A stretch of 64,000 nucleotides of DNA from Paraburkholderia nodosa DSM 21604 (GCF_000519185.1 NZ_JAFA01000004.1:224110-288109), one strand, 5' to 3'. Shown: positions 42,398-51,549, counted from the first letter of the stretch. Notes: generated by a model from the letters alone, not told the origin. Translations and numbers: made by a program.

Positions 42398-43547
42398 GCA
42401 CGGCCCCCTGGGCAGCGAAGCGCGCGGGGAGATACGGCGTCGCGTCGATCTCGGCGGCGCGTCCGAGCATCTGCGCGGCAATCAGCTTCGCGGTGCCGAG
42501 CGCCGTGGTGACGCCGAGGCCCTCGTGTCCGGTGGCGAGCCACGTGGACGGATGGCTGTCGTCATCGGCGAACGAGGCCGCGGGGCCGATCAGCGGCATG
42601 CCGTCGCTCGATGCCGGGCGAAAGCCCGTCCATGCGCGAATCGCATTGAGCGCGGGCAGTTGCGGCAGATATTCGGTGGCGCGGCGCAGCATGCGCGCGA
42701 GAATCGCCGGCTCGACGGCGGGATCCGTGCTGTCGAACTGGCGCGACGAGCCGATCAGCAATTGCCCGGTCGGCCGCGGTTGCACGTTGAACGCCACCGA
42801 GGTGCCGCTCGCGTTGTGCGCGCTCTTGATATAGCCGAGTTCGAGAATCTGGTGGCGAATCGTGCCGGGATAGCGGTCGGTAATGAGCAGGTGTCCCTTC
42901 TTCGCCTGGAGCGGCAGGCGTGGCAGCAAATCGAGCGCCGCCAGGCCGTTCGCGATCAAGACCGCGCCCGCTCCGATGATCTCGCCATCGGCGAGGTGCA
43001 CGCCCGCGCGGTCGATACGCGCGACCTCAGTTTGCGTGCGCCGGGTCAAGCGGCCGCTGACCGGCTGTTCGAGCAACCATGCCGCTACGGCCGGCGCGTA
43101 GACCACGGCGTCGTTGTCGACGATCATGCCGCCGACGAGGCCATTGCGCAGACCCGGTTCCGCTTCGTGCAACTGGCGCGCGTCGAGCATCGAGCACGCC
43201 ACGCCCTGGCGTTGCAGGGCCTGCTGGCGCGTCTGCGCGAGCGCCAGTTCTTCCTGGTCGGCGGCGACCCAGAGCGTGCCGCAGCGCAAGAACGCATGGC
43301 GCGCGTCGAGACCGGGAGCCAGCGCGTGCCACAGTGCCAGCGACCACGCGCTCAGCGCGAATTCGGCGGGCGTGTCGTCCATCACGACGAGGTGGCCCAT
43401 GCCGGCGGCCGTCACGCCGCCGCCAACGCCGGCGCGCTCGATGACGAGCACGTTCAGACCCTGCGCCGCGAGTTCATGCGAGCATGCCGCGCCCACGATG
43501 CCCGCGCCGATCACGACGACATCGTGTTGACCGCTCGAACCCCGCAT
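42390..43547 (-). CDS. D-hydroxyproline dehydrogenase, DAO-like FAD subunit
   Basis: 385 aa DAO-family flavoprotein. VVVIGAGIVGAACSHELAAQ is the FAD motif, GGVTAAGMGHLVVMDD the family loop, and NAIRAWTGFRPASSDGMPLI with WLATGHEGLGVTTALG near the end. It is the beta, substrate-oxidising subunit. Start 43547 uses the ATG that overlaps the epimerase stop (TGATG); a longer reading from 43565 exists. Placement directly behind the hydroxyproline epimerase gives the expected pathway order. Confidence 0.87.
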   Translation of the reverse strand: MRGSSGQHDVVVIGAGIVGAACSHELAAQGLNVLVIERAGVGGGVTAAGMGHLVVMDDTPAEFALSAWSLALWHALAPGLDARHAFLRCGTLWVAADQEELALAQTRQQALQRQGVACSMLDARQLHEAEPGLRNGLVGGMIVDNDAVVYAPAVAAWLLEQPVSGRLTRRTQTEVARIDRAGVHLADGEIIGAGAVLIANGLAALDLLPRLPLQAKKGHLLITDRYPGTIRHQILELGYIKSAHNASGTSVAFNVQPRPTGQLLIGSSRQFDSTDPAVEPAILARMLRRATEYLPQLPALNAIRAWTGFRPASSDGMPLIGPAASFADDDSHPSTWLATGHEGLGVTTALGTAKLIAAQMLGRAAEIDATPYLPARFAAQGAVHA

Positions 43548-44497
43548 CACGCGGGAATGCCCCACGCGAACGGATCGTCGTCGGCGAAAATCAGTTTGGA
43601 CTCCGCGCTAATATGCGCGCTGCCGCGTATGCTCGGGCGCACATGGCCCGCGGGGAGTTCGGGCGTGATTTCATAGCAGGCTTCGAACACGCTGCCGATG
43701 ATGCTTTCCTGGCGCCACTGCGCGCCGGGCGCGAGCATGCCGTCCGCGGCGAGGCACGCGACCTTCGCACTCGTGCCGGTGCCGCACGGCGAACGGTCGT
43801 AGGCCTTGCCGGGACACAGCACGAAATTGCGGCTGTCGATGCCCGCGACGTCCGGGTGCGCGAACAGTTCGATATGGTCGATCGGCGCGCCGTCCGCGCC
43901 CGTAATGCCGTTCGCCTCGAGCGCCTGGCGCATGGCCCACGTGGCTTCGGTGAGCGCTTCGACGTTGCGTGCTTCGAGCGTCAGGTTGTGATCGGCGACG
44001 AGGAAGAACCAGTTGCCGCCCCAGGCGATGTCGCCATGCACGCGGCCGTAGCCGGGCACGTCGAGCGGTACGGCCTGACGGTAGCGATACGCGGGCACGT
44101 TGCGCACGGTGACGCTGCCGTCGGCGTGCAGTTCGGCTTCGACGTTGCCGACCGGCGTTTCGATGCGATGCAGGCCGGGCGCGATGCGCCCGAGATGCGC
44201 GAGCGACGCGATGAGGCCGATGGTGCCGTGCCCGCACATGCCGAGAAAGCCGACGTTGTTGAAGAAGATCACGCCGGCGGAGCAGGACGGATCATGCGGC
44301 TCGCATAGCAGCGCGCCGACCATCACGTCCGAGCCGCGCGGCTCGTTCACGACGCCCGCGCGCACGCGGTCGAAGTCGCGACGGAAAACGGCGAGGCGTT
44401 CGGCGAGCGGGCCGTGGCCCAGCTCGGGGCCGCCGGCGATCACGAGGCGCGTGGGCTCGCCGCCCGTGTGGGAGTCGATAACGGTCAGGGTTTTCAT
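43547..44497 (-). CDS. 4-hydroxyproline 2-epimerase (proline racemase family)
   Basis: 316 aa. The two catalytic cysteines of racemases/epimerases are present: Cys88 in [12 protein letters not shown] and Cys238 in [13 protein letters not shown] 3-hydroxyproline dehydratase would have Thr or Ser at the first site. SHTGGEPTR near the N-terminus is family-typical. It converts trans-4-hydroxy-L-proline to cis-4-hydroxy-D-proline and is the first gene of the dehydrogenase operon. Start 44497 ([10 protein letters not shown]) is set by alignment; upstream codons to 44569 are unsupported. Confidence 0.92.
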   Translation of the reverse strand: MKTLTVIDSHTGGEPTRLVIAGGPELGHGPLAERLAVFRRDFDRVRAGVVNEPRGSDVMVGALLCEPHDPSCSAGVIFFNNVGFLGMCGHGTIGLIASLAHLGRIAPGLHRIETPVGNVEAELHADGSVTVRNVPAYRYRQAVPLDVPGYGRVHGDIAWGGNWFFLVADHNLTLEARNVEALTEATWAMRQALEANGITGADGAPIDHIELFAHPDVAGIDSRNFVLCPGKAYDRSPCGTGTSAKVACLAADGMLAPGAQWRQESIIGSVFEACYEITPELPAGHVRPSIRGSAHISAESKLIFADDDPFAWGIPA

Positions 44498-44635
44498 GCC
44501 GACAATCGTAGGTCGCGCCATTTTGGCCGTCTTGCTCGAACGACCCATGCGCGGTGACGATTTCGGCATAGTGCGCCGGGCGTGAATGCGCGGCGCTCGG
44601 GGGGAACCCTGGCGCGTGCTTTCTTTATCCGCCGT

Positions 44636-45352
44636 TCACCCTTTGGCGAGCGCCAGCTGCTCCAGTTGGCGCACCACTTCGGCGCGCAGGCGCGGCGGCA
44701 TGTTCTGGTAGCCGAGCAGGTCGGAGATCCACAGGCCGTCCGCCGCGAGCCGGCAGATCATGAGGCGGGCGGCGGCTTCGAGCGGCAGCGGGTCGGGACG
44801 CGTCCACTTGCGCATGGGCGCGGCGTAGCGTTCGCGAATCGCGGGGTCCGTCATCATCGCGGCCACCAGCACGCGCAGCACGTTGGTGCTGGCGGCGGGG
44901 CTCGTTTCGTCGATCGTGGTGTGCAGGTAGGCGCGTGCGGCGGCGCCGTGTTTCGGCGCGCCTTGCGCCACACCTTCGTCGATGCGCGTGTGCATCTGCT
45001 GCTCGAAGCGCGTCAGCGTCTGCTCGAAGAGGGCATCGAGCAAGCCCTGCTTGTTGGCGAAGTGATATTGCAGCGCGCCCTTGGTCACGCCCGCGCGTTC
45101 GGCCACGGCGTCGAGCGTCACGGCGGGCACGCCTTGATCGGTGGCGATATCGGAAGCCGCTTGCAGCAACTGCGCGCGCACCTGAACCGGGGCTTTCTTG
45201 CGTCGCGTGCCGGCGGCAGGCGCCGCGTCCTTGCGTGGGGAAGGGGGCTTCGGGGCCGAGGAGGCCGGTGGAGCCGAGGGGGCCGCTGCGTCAGCCGCCT
45301 TCGCGCTGCGCCTTGTCGCGCGCGCGGGCGCCTTGACGGAGGAGTCTTTCAT
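44636..45352 (-). CDS. TetR-family repressor with an Ala/Pro/Lys-rich N-terminal tail
   Basis: 238 aa. Residues 1-55 are low-complexity Ala, Pro, Lys and Arg (KAPARATRRSAKAADAAAPS and onward), like a histone H1 or AlgP tail. A TetR helix-turn-helix follows (AERAGVTKGALQYHFANKQG), then a C-terminal ligand domain with the TetR_C_6-type look. The ATG at 45352 has no ribosome-binding site but lies 7 nt after a TGGTATGAT extended -10 on the minus strand, so the mRNA is probably leaderless. Divergent from the cyclase gene, which it most likely represses. Confidence 0.87.
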   Translation of the reverse strand: MKDSSVKAPARATRRSAKAADAAAPSAPPASSAPKPPSPRKDAAPAAGTRRKKAPVQVRAQLLQAASDIATDQGVPAVTLDAVAERAGVTKGALQYHFANKQGLLDALFEQTLTRFEQQMHTRIDEGVAQGAPKHGAAARAYLHTTIDETSPAASTNVLRVLVAAMMTDPAIRERYAAPMRKWTRPDPLPLEAAARLMICRLAADGLWISDLLGYQNMPPRLRAEVVRQLEQLALAKG

Positions 45353-45416
45353 GGCGGCGATCATACCATTGCAGGCGTCGCTGCTAAACATTCCGTACGG
45401 ATGGTATGATCCGCCG
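45353..45416. promoter_or_regulatory. Symmetrical divergent promoter region of the TetR gene and squalene-hopene cyclase
   Basis: ATCATACCAT (45360-45369) and ATGGTATGAT (45401-45410) form a perfect 10-bp inverted repeat. Each arm is an extended -10 (TGG-TATGAT) for the gene it faces, ending 6 nt (cyclase) or 7 nt (TetR gene) before the ATG. The inner palindrome TCCGTACGGA (45392-45401) is a likely TetR operator overlapping the cyclase promoter. No ribosome-binding sites are present. Confidence 0.7.
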
Positions 45417-47453
45417 ATGCAAAATTCCAACCCGCCTTTTACCGCCTCCGCAGCCGCCATGGCGGCGCTCGACGCCTCGATCGTTCGCGGCCGCGAGGCG
45501 CTTGTGCGACAGCAGGACGCCGATGGAAGCTGGTGCTTCGAACTCGAGTCGGACGCCACGATCACCGCCGAATACATCCTCATGATGCATTTCATGGGCA
45601 AGATCGACGTGGTGCGTCAGGAGAAGATGGCGCGCTATCTGCGCGCCATTCAGCGTTTGCAAACGCACGGCGCATGGGACCTCTACGTGGATGGTGCGCC
45701 CGATGTCTCGTGCAGCGTGAAGGCGTACTTCGCGCTGAAGGCGGCAGGGGATTCGGCGAACGCGCCGCACATGGTGCGCGCGCGGGAGACCATTCTGAAG
45801 CTCGGCGGGGCCGCGAAGTCCAACGTGTTCACGCGCATTCTGCTCGCCACCTTCGGTCAGGTGCCGTGGCGCGCCACGCCGTTCATGCCGGTCGAATTCG
45901 TGCTGTTCCCGAAGTGGGTGCCGATTTCGATGTACAAGGTCGCCTACTGGGCGCGCACGACCATGGTGCCGCTGCTCGCGCTCTGTTCGCTGAAGGCGCG
46001 CGCGGCCAATCCGCATGACGTATCGATTGCCGAACTGTTCGTGACGCCCCCCGAAGAGGAGCGCGAATACTTTGCGCGCGGCAAGGGCGTCCGCCGGCTC
46101 TTGCTCGCGGCTGACCGGGCGCTGCGCCATATCGAGCCGCTGCTGCCGCGCGCGCTGCGCCAACGCGCCATGAAATACGCCGAGGCCTGGTGCGCCGAGC
46201 GCATGAACGGCGAGGACGGCATGGGTGGCATTTTTCCGCCTATCGTGTACAGCTACCAGATGATGCAGGTGCTTGGGTATCCTGAAGATCATCCGTTGCG
46301 CCGCGACTGCGAGAATGCGTTGGAAAAGCTGCTGGTCGAGCGCCCGGACGGCAGCGTGTATTGCCAGCCATGTCTCTCGCCCGTGTGGGACACGGCGTGG
46401 AGCACGATGGCGCTCGAGCAGGCGCGCACGGTCGTGCCCGCCGATCCGGCGTCGGCCGCGATCAGCGACCTGGAACTCCAGCAGCGCATTGCGCGCGCGT
46501 ACGACTGGCTCGCCGGGCGTCAGGTGGACGACGTGCGCGGCGACTGGATCGAGAACGCGCAGCCCGACACGCCGGTTGGCGGCTGGGCCTTCCAGTACGA
46601 GAACCCGTACTATCCCGACATCGACGACACGGCCGTGGTCGCCGCCATGCTCCATCGGCGGGGCCGCGGGGAGGCGCGCAAGACGGGCGTGGACCCGTAT
46701 GCGGCGCGTGTCGCGCGCTCGCTCGACTGGATGCGCGGCCTGCAATCGCGCAACGGCGGCTTCGGGGCCTTCGACGCCGATTGCGACCGCCTCTATCTGA
46801 ACGCGATCCCGTTCGCGGATCACGGCGCCTTGCTCGACCCGCCAACCGAAGACGTATCGGGTCGCGTGCTCCTGTGCTTCGGCGTAACTGGCCGCGCCGA
46901 GGACAAGGCGGCGCTTGCGCGCGCCATCGCGTACGTGAAGGCCACGCAGCGAGCCGACGGCAGCTGGTGGGGCCGCTGGGGCACCAACTATATCTACGGC
47001 ACGTGGAGCGTGCTGGCAGGTCTCGCGCTCGCGGGCGAGGACCCGAGGCAGCCGTACATCGCACGCGCGCTCACGTGGCTGCGTGCACGCCAGCACGCCG
47101 ATGGCGGCTGGGGCGAGACCAACGACAGCTATATCGACCCGCGCCTTGCCGGCACCAACGGCGGCGAAAGCGCGTCGAACTTCACCGCGTGGGCGCTGCT
47201 CGCGCAAATGGCGTTCGGTGACTGGGAATCCGAATCGGTACGGCGCGGCGTGGCGTATCTGCTATCCGTGCAGCAGGAAGACGGATTCTGGTGGCATCGC
47301 TCGCATAATGCGCCGGGGTTCCCGCGCATTTACTACCTCAAGTATCACGGGTACACGGCCTATTTTCCGCTATGGGCGCTGTCGCGCTACCGGCGGCTGG
47401 CGAGCGGTGCGGTCGTGGTGCGGGAAGTGGAAGAAGCCGCGCTCGCAGTCTGA
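45417..47453 (+). CDS. shc: Squalene-hopene cyclase
   Basis: 678 aa, full family length. The protonating DXDD motif is Asp401-Ile-Asp-Asp404 (YPDIDDTAVV). QW-type repeats recur through the chain: DGSWCFELESD, GGWAFQYENPYY, NGGFGAFDAD, DGSWWGRWGTNYIYG, DGGWGETNDSYI, DGFWWHRSHN. It cyclises squalene to hopene/hopanol at the inner membrane, making hopanoids. ATG 45417 is preferred over the in-frame ATG at 45351, which would put the operator inside the gene. No hpn genes for squalene synthesis or side-chain extension are adjacent, so it is a solitary, separately regulated copy. Confidence 0.93.
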   Translation: MQNSNPPFTASAAAMAALDASIVRGREALVRQQDADGSWCFELESDATITAEYILMMHFMGKIDVVRQEKMARYLRAIQRLQTHGAWDLYVDGAPDVSCSVKAYFALKAAGDSANAPHMVRARETILKLGGAAKSNVFTRILLATFGQVPWRATPFMPVEFVLFPKWVPISMYKVAYWARTTMVPLLALCSLKARAANPHDVSIAELFVTPPEEEREYFARGKGVRRLLLAADRALRHIEPLLPRALRQRAMKYAEAWCAERMNGEDGMGGIFPPIVYSYQMMQVLGYPEDHPLRRDCENALEKLLVERPDGSVYCQPCLSPVWDTAWSTMALEQARTVVPADPASAAISDLELQQRIARAYDWLAGRQVDDVRGDWIENAQPDTPVGGWAFQYENPYYPDIDDTAVVAAMLHRRGRGEARKTGVDPYAARVARSLDWMRGLQSRNGGFGAFDADCDRLYLNAIPFADHGALLDPPTEDVSGRVLLCFGVTGRAEDKAALARAIAYVKATQRADGSWWGRWGTNYIYGTWSVLAGLALAGEDPRQPYIARALTWLRARQHADGGWGETNDSYIDPRLAGTNGGESASNFTAWALLAQMAFGDWESESVRRGVAYLLSVQQEDGFWWHRSHNAPGFPRIYYLKYHGYTAYFPLWALSRYRRLASGAVVVREVEEAALAV

Positions 47454-47460
47454 ATTCGAA

Positions 47461-47480
47461 GCGGGGCGCAAGCGCCCCGC
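47461..47480. terminator. GC-rich hairpin between convergent genes
   Basis: GCGGGGCG (47461-47468) pairs with CGCCCCGC (47473-47480) around CAAG. It lies just after the cyclase stop and before the convergent phosphatase stop. There is no T run, so its efficiency is unclear. Confidence 0.45.
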
Positions 47481-47489
47481 GTGGTTCGC

Positions 47490-49169
47490 TTAGCGTGACT
47501 TCGCCAGCGTAATCGTTTCGAACAACTCATAATTGCCGGTCGGCGTTTGATCCGCACCGGGCGCGTGATAGTAGTTCATGGTGATCGTCGTCTTGCCGCC
47601 GTGCGTGCCGGGATCGACGTCGAACACCGCAATGCCATAGCCCGTGCCCGTATCGCGCTGCGCCGACCAGATCGCGTCTTCGAGCGCATCCGCCGTGGGG
47701 CGCGCGAAGGTGCCCGCGGTCGTGCCCGCCACCGGGTGGTTGGGCTTCGTGAACACCTGGGCCTGCGGATTGCCATTGCCGGCGTCCACGCCGTACACGT
47801 CGAGCGGCGCGCTCGTGCCGCCGCCGCCCAGGATCAGGTGGACGGTGCCGTGGCTCGTGTCGAAGGTGTTGCCCGCGCCCTCGGCGTGCGTGACGGGACG
47901 CGGCTGAAGCGTGTCGACGCTCGCGCCAGTCTTCGCATCGACGCCCGCGTGATGATTGCAGCCGCGCACCGGGTAGCTGCGCTCGTAGTCGTGATCGTGG
48001 CCGCACACCACGAGGTCCACGCCATAGCGGTCGAACAGAGGCAGCCACGCTTCGCGAATGCCCTTGTCCGAGCCGTTGCCCGTTTTCGACGAGCTGAGCG
48101 CGTCCTGGTGCATCTGCACCACGATCCAGTCGATATCGTCGTCGTCCTTCGCCTGCTTCAGGGTTTGCTCGAGCCAGCGCGTCTGCGCGCCGTTGCTGTA
48201 GCCGCGCACATAGAACGACGTGCCCGGCTGAACCGGCGCGTTGCCCGTGCTCGCGGCAGGCACGAGCGGCAAGGGGCCGGCCACGAACGCGGCGGCGTCC
48301 TGGTAGACCACGTCGTCGGCGTCGAGCGAGACGAACAGCACGTTGCTCACGCGGAAGCTGTACCAGCGGCCCGAAAACTGCGTGCCGTTATGCGGCAGCG
48401 TATAGCGCGTGAGATACGAATTCAGACCCTGCGGGCCGTTGTAGAACTCGATCTCGTGATTGCCGGGGCACGGCATCCACGGACGATTTGCCGACGACGT
48501 CTGATTGTTGTTGCCGAAGTCGCGCCACACATCGGTCTGGTGCGCGGGATTCAGGTTCGCGTAGCAGAGGTCGCCATTGAGCAGATGAAAGAGCGGCTGG
48601 AAGCGCTCTACGGCCTCGACGGCGAAGCGGCTTTGCGGCGACGACAGCACCCAGCCCGTGTTCGGCGTGGCGAGGTCGCCGTAGCTCGTGAAGCGGAACT
48701 TTGCACGCCCGCGCGGCGCCGTGGCGAAGCTCGAAGAAAACGGGCTGCTCGCGTGGCTGTCGTTATCGGCGGTGACTTCGTAGCGGTAGGTCGTCGCCGG
48801 GTCCAGACCGCGCAGCCGCGCGTGATACGTGAACACGACGCCGCCGGTGAGCCCGTCGGTATAGGTGCGTTGCACGGCGTGCACCGTCTCGCGTTTGCCG
48901 CGATCGGCGCTGTAGATCACACGCGGATTCGTGGAGGAGGCGAGCGATGCCCACGAAACGACGACTTCGCGTGTCGGGTCTTCGCCCCAGGTGAGGTGGA
49001 TCTGCTCGGGCGTGCCGTCCGGAGTGGCGGCGTCGGCTTTCGCGCTGCCCGCGAAAGCCGACGCCGCGCTCGCGAAGCCGGACGCGCCGGCGAGCTTGAG
49101 GAAGCCGCGGCGCGAGACACTGGCGCCGCTTTCGGTGGATGCATTCTCGGGGATGTCTTTTTTCGTCAT
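47490..49169 (-). CDS. Tat-exported metallophosphoesterase, purple acid phosphatase family
   Basis: 559 aa. The twin-arginine signal is SVSRRGFLKLAGASG at about residues 18-32. An N-terminal fibronectin-like domain (HLTWGEDPTREVVVSWASLA) precedes the metallophosphatase core, whose metal-binding blocks are YGDLATP, NGDLCYAN, CPGNHEIEF, VQMHQDAL and VCGHDHDYERSYP. The family hydrolyses phosphate esters with a binuclear metal centre in the periplasm. Start 49169 gives a normal Tat signal; upstream codons are rejected. Monocistronic, convergent with the cyclase. Confidence 0.88.
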   Translation of the reverse strand: MTKKDIPENASTESGASVSRRGFLKLAGASGFASAASAFAGSAKADAATPDGTPEQIHLTWGEDPTREVVVSWASLASSTNPRVIYSADRGKRETVHAVQRTYTDGLTGGVVFTYHARLRGLDPATTYRYEVTADNDSHASSPFSSSFATAPRGRAKFRFTSYGDLATPNTGWVLSSPQSRFAVEAVERFQPLFHLLNGDLCYANLNPAHQTDVWRDFGNNNQTSSANRPWMPCPGNHEIEFYNGPQGLNSYLTRYTLPHNGTQFSGRWYSFRVSNVLFVSLDADDVVYQDAAAFVAGPLPLVPAASTGNAPVQPGTSFYVRGYSNGAQTRWLEQTLKQAKDDDDIDWIVVQMHQDALSSSKTGNGSDKGIREAWLPLFDRYGVDLVVCGHDHDYERSYPVRGCNHHAGVDAKTGASVDTLQPRPVTHAEGAGNTFDTSHGTVHLILGGGGTSAPLDVYGVDAGNGNPQAQVFTKPNHPVAGTTAGTFARPTADALEDAIWSAQRDTGTGYGIAVFDVDPGTHGGKTTITMNYYHAPGADQTPTGNYELFETITLAKSR

Positions 49170-49394
49170 GTCGTCTCGCCTCGGGAGCAGAGGGCGAAGC
49201 CTGCGCTGGCGGACTTGCATGACTGACGCGCGCGGGCGCAAGCATCGCAGGGTGAGTGTCTGCGCAACGATGGCGCGCTTGCATGACCCGGCGATGACAT
49301 TGCCCTTATTTTACGCAGCACGACGGGCCGCGCTCATTACGCGCGACCCGCTGTTACGCCGCTGTTACTGCGCGTCTACCCGTTAAGCATGGGC

Positions 49395-50567
49395 TTAGAA
49401 CTTCAGGCGCATGCCTGCCGCGACGACCGCTTGCGTATTGCTGGACGAAGCCGCGAGGTTGTAGATCGACGCATTGCCGAGCACCGGAATGCCCTGCGCG
49501 CCAGAAACGCGCTGATAGACGCCTTCCAGATACACGTCGGTGCGGCGGCTCAGCGCGTAGTCGGCCTGCAGCATGAACTGGTTCCAGTGCGGCGACGCGT
49601 TGCCTTGCGCGCGGCTCACCGAGCCGTCCGTATAGGTATAGGCGCCGCCCAGACTCAGTTGCGGCGTGAGCGCATAGCGGCCGTTCACTTCGAAGTTATT
49701 GAACGTCAGGTAGTCGGCGTCGAACGTATTGAGCGAGCCGCCCTGGGCGATTTGCGTGGGCTCGGCGACCATCGTGCGCGTGAACACGAGGCCCACTTTC
49801 GCCGGCCCGATCGTATAGCTGCCGCCCGCGCCGAGCGTGCGTGTGCGTGCAGCCACGAACATCGGATCGTTGTCGGTGCCGCTGCCGGCGCTCAGTGCGC
49901 CGTTCGTGGTCGAGCCGGGCTCGTTGCCCTGGAAGTACGCTACGGCCAGGTTGACCGGGCCGCCGTTCCACGAAGCGCCCATCGTGTAGGCGTTATTGTT
50001 CGCGAAGCCGCCGCCCTGGTTGCTGAACGCGTAGGCGCCTTCGACCTGGAAGCCCGCGTAGGTTGCGCTGCGGAACTTGACGGCGTTGTTCATGCGCACG
50101 TCGTTGTTGAGGTTGTCGTTGTCGAACGGGTGCATCGCGATGTTGCCGCCGAAGCCCGAGCCCGTGGCCGACATGGGCGCGATCATGTCCACGAGCGCGT
50201 CGTACTGGCGCCCGAGCGTGAGCGTGCCGTACTGGTCGCTGGAGAGGCCCAACCATGCCTGGCGGCCGAACAGATAGCCGCCGTTGGAGCCCTTGCCGTT
50301 GACGACCGAGAAACCGTTCTCGAGGTCGAAGATCGCCTTGAGCCCGCCGCCCAGGTCTTCCGTGCCGCGCAGGCCCCAGCGGCTCGTGCTCACGTTGCCG
50401 GACTGCATGCCCCACGTCGTGCCATGACCCGTGGACGACTTCTGATTGCTGACGTAGTCGAGGCCCGCATCGACCGTGCCGTAGAGCGTAACGCTGCTTT
50501 GTGCGTGAGCGCTCGTGCAAGCGGCGGCCGCCGCGAGCGCGAGGAGGTTCAACAACGTTTTTTTCAT
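49395..50567 (-). CDS. Gram-negative porin
   Basis: 390 aa. The signal peptide MKKTLLNLLALAAAAACTSA precedes a mature start at QSSVTLYGTVDAGLDYVSNQ. Porin blocks such as SRWGLRGTEDLGGGLKAIFD and FGRQAWLGLSSDQYGTLTLG follow, and the C-terminal residue is Phe (GMRLKF). A 16-strand trimeric general porin is expected. Its 250-bp upstream region contains several A/T-rich stretches, consistent with its own promoter. Substrate preference is not predictable. Confidence 0.93.
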   Translation of the reverse strand: MKKTLLNLLALAAAAACTSAHAQSSVTLYGTVDAGLDYVSNQKSSTGHGTTWGMQSGNVSTSRWGLRGTEDLGGGLKAIFDLENGFSVVNGKGSNGGYLFGRQAWLGLSSDQYGTLTLGRQYDALVDMIAPMSATGSGFGGNIAMHPFDNDNLNNDVRMNNAVKFRSATYAGFQVEGAYAFSNQGGGFANNNAYTMGASWNGGPVNLAVAYFQGNEPGSTTNGALSAGSGTDNDPMFVAARTRTLGAGGSYTIGPAKVGLVFTRTMVAEPTQIAQGGSLNTFDADYLTFNNFEVNGRYALTPQLSLGGAYTYTDGSVSRAQGNASPHWNQFMLQADYALSRRTDVYLEGVYQRVSGAQGIPVLGNASIYNLAASSSNTQAVVAAGMRLKF

Positions 50568-50824
50568 TTCGGTTCCGTAGAGAAGGAGGATTCTTCGTGT
50601 GTGGCGGAACCGGAAATTTAGGCGAGGGCGATTACGCAAACGTGTCGAAAATGGCCCGTAAAATGAAACTTCGTTTAGGTTCTTGATACGTTCGGTTCAT
50701 GAGAAAAGCCGGTTGCGATATGTGGTTGAGAAGTCAACCATAGGCGCCGCGCCTTTCAGTACGCGGGCGCGGCCCGATGGGGCCCGGGGCGGCGTCGGCG
50801 CCCCGGGCGTCGTTTGCGCTTCGG

Positions 50825-51001
50825 TCAATCGACGATCTTCTTCGTGACCACGAGGGCGATCACGAGGAACACCACGCACAGCACCACGAAGATAAAGAAC
50901 AGGATCTTCGCAATCGCGGCCGCGCCGGCCGCAATACCCGTGAAGCCAAACAGAGCCGCGATCACGGCGATCACGGCAAAGAACAGGGCCATTTTTAGCA
51001 T
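50825..51001 (-). CDS. DUF1328-family small membrane protein
   Basis: 58 aa with two hydrophobic helices. The family sequence pattern starts [20 protein letters not shown], followed by [25 protein letters not shown] stands a good distance before the ATG at 51001. Small proteins of this YtjA-like family are stress-associated in proteobacteria, function unknown. Upstream codons to 51037 are not needed. Confidence 0.88.
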   Translation of the reverse strand: MLKMALFFAVIAVIAALFGFTGIAAGAAAIAKILFFIFVVLCVVFLVIALVVTKKIVD

Positions 51002-51133
51002 GATCGGTTTCCTCTTCGCGTGAAGGCGCCGCCACATGGGCCGCGCTGCTTGATGGACTGACGGCGTACCTGCTCAGCAATCGATGTGCCCAGCACGGGG
51101 CGCGCAGCAGGGGCGCCTAACCGCGCGGGAATG

Positions 51134-51169
51134 AAAAACGGCCCGGCGTGCGCAGGCACACGCCGGGCC
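51134..51169 (-). terminator. Strong intrinsic terminator of the IclR-linked operon
   Basis: GGCCCGGCGTG (51140-51150) and CACGCCGGGCC (51159-51169) form a perfect 11-bp stem with an 8-nt loop. On the minus strand GTTTTTC follows. It lies 84 bp after the YciI-type stop and ends the long minus-strand operon. Confidence 0.85.
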
Positions 51170-51252
51170 AACACGGCGCCGCACAGGGGAGCGCGGCGCC
51201 GTCGAGGGTCGAAAACGAACTGATTGGTCGCGGGACTGCAGGCGCTTTGCGC

Positions 51253-51549
51253 TTACAGGTAGGAGGTTCCGTCGATATAGGCCTTGCGCCAGCGAACGAT
51301 CTTCACGCTCTCGAACAGCCCGACGTGCGTGAACGGATCCTGCGCGATGAAGCGCTCGGCCTCCTCACGCGTTTCGAGGTCGACGATATAGATGCCGCCG
51401 CCTGCGCCGCTGCCGTCGTCGTTGAGCTTCGCGCCGCAGGCCAGCAACAGCGCCTTGTTGTGCGCGAGAAACTCGAGATGTGCATCGCGCTCGCGCGCGC
51501 GTACCTCGGCGTGACCGGGCTTGTCGAACGTCTCGATGAGAAAAGGCAT
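51253..51549 (-). CDS. YciI-family protein
   Basis: 98 aa ferredoxin-like alpha/beta protein. Family features are MPFLIETFDKPGHAEVRARE, AHNKALLLACGAKL, GGIYIVDLETREEAERFIA and DPFTHVGLFESVKIVRW. The YciI fold is shared with muconolactone isomerase, whose gene lies 12 bp upstream in the same operon. Its catalytic role is not established. Last gene before the terminator. Confidence 0.87.
   Translation of the reverse strand: MPFLIETFDKPGHAEVRARERDAHLEFLAHNKALLLACGAKLNDDGSGAGGGIYIVDLETREEAERFIAQDPFTHVGLFESVKIVRWRKAYIDGTSYL

Noticed and set aside
40815..43676. A 953-codon open frame on the plus strand opposite the hydroxyproline dehydrogenase genes
   Set aside because: Its product is Arg/Ala/His-rich with no domain pattern. 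It is the antisense shadow of three well-supported genes and exists because of GC-biased third positions.
45351..45416. An in-frame upstream ATG for the squalene-hopene cyclase
   Set aside because: Using it would place the inverted-repeat promoter and operator within the coding region. Family alignment supports 45417.
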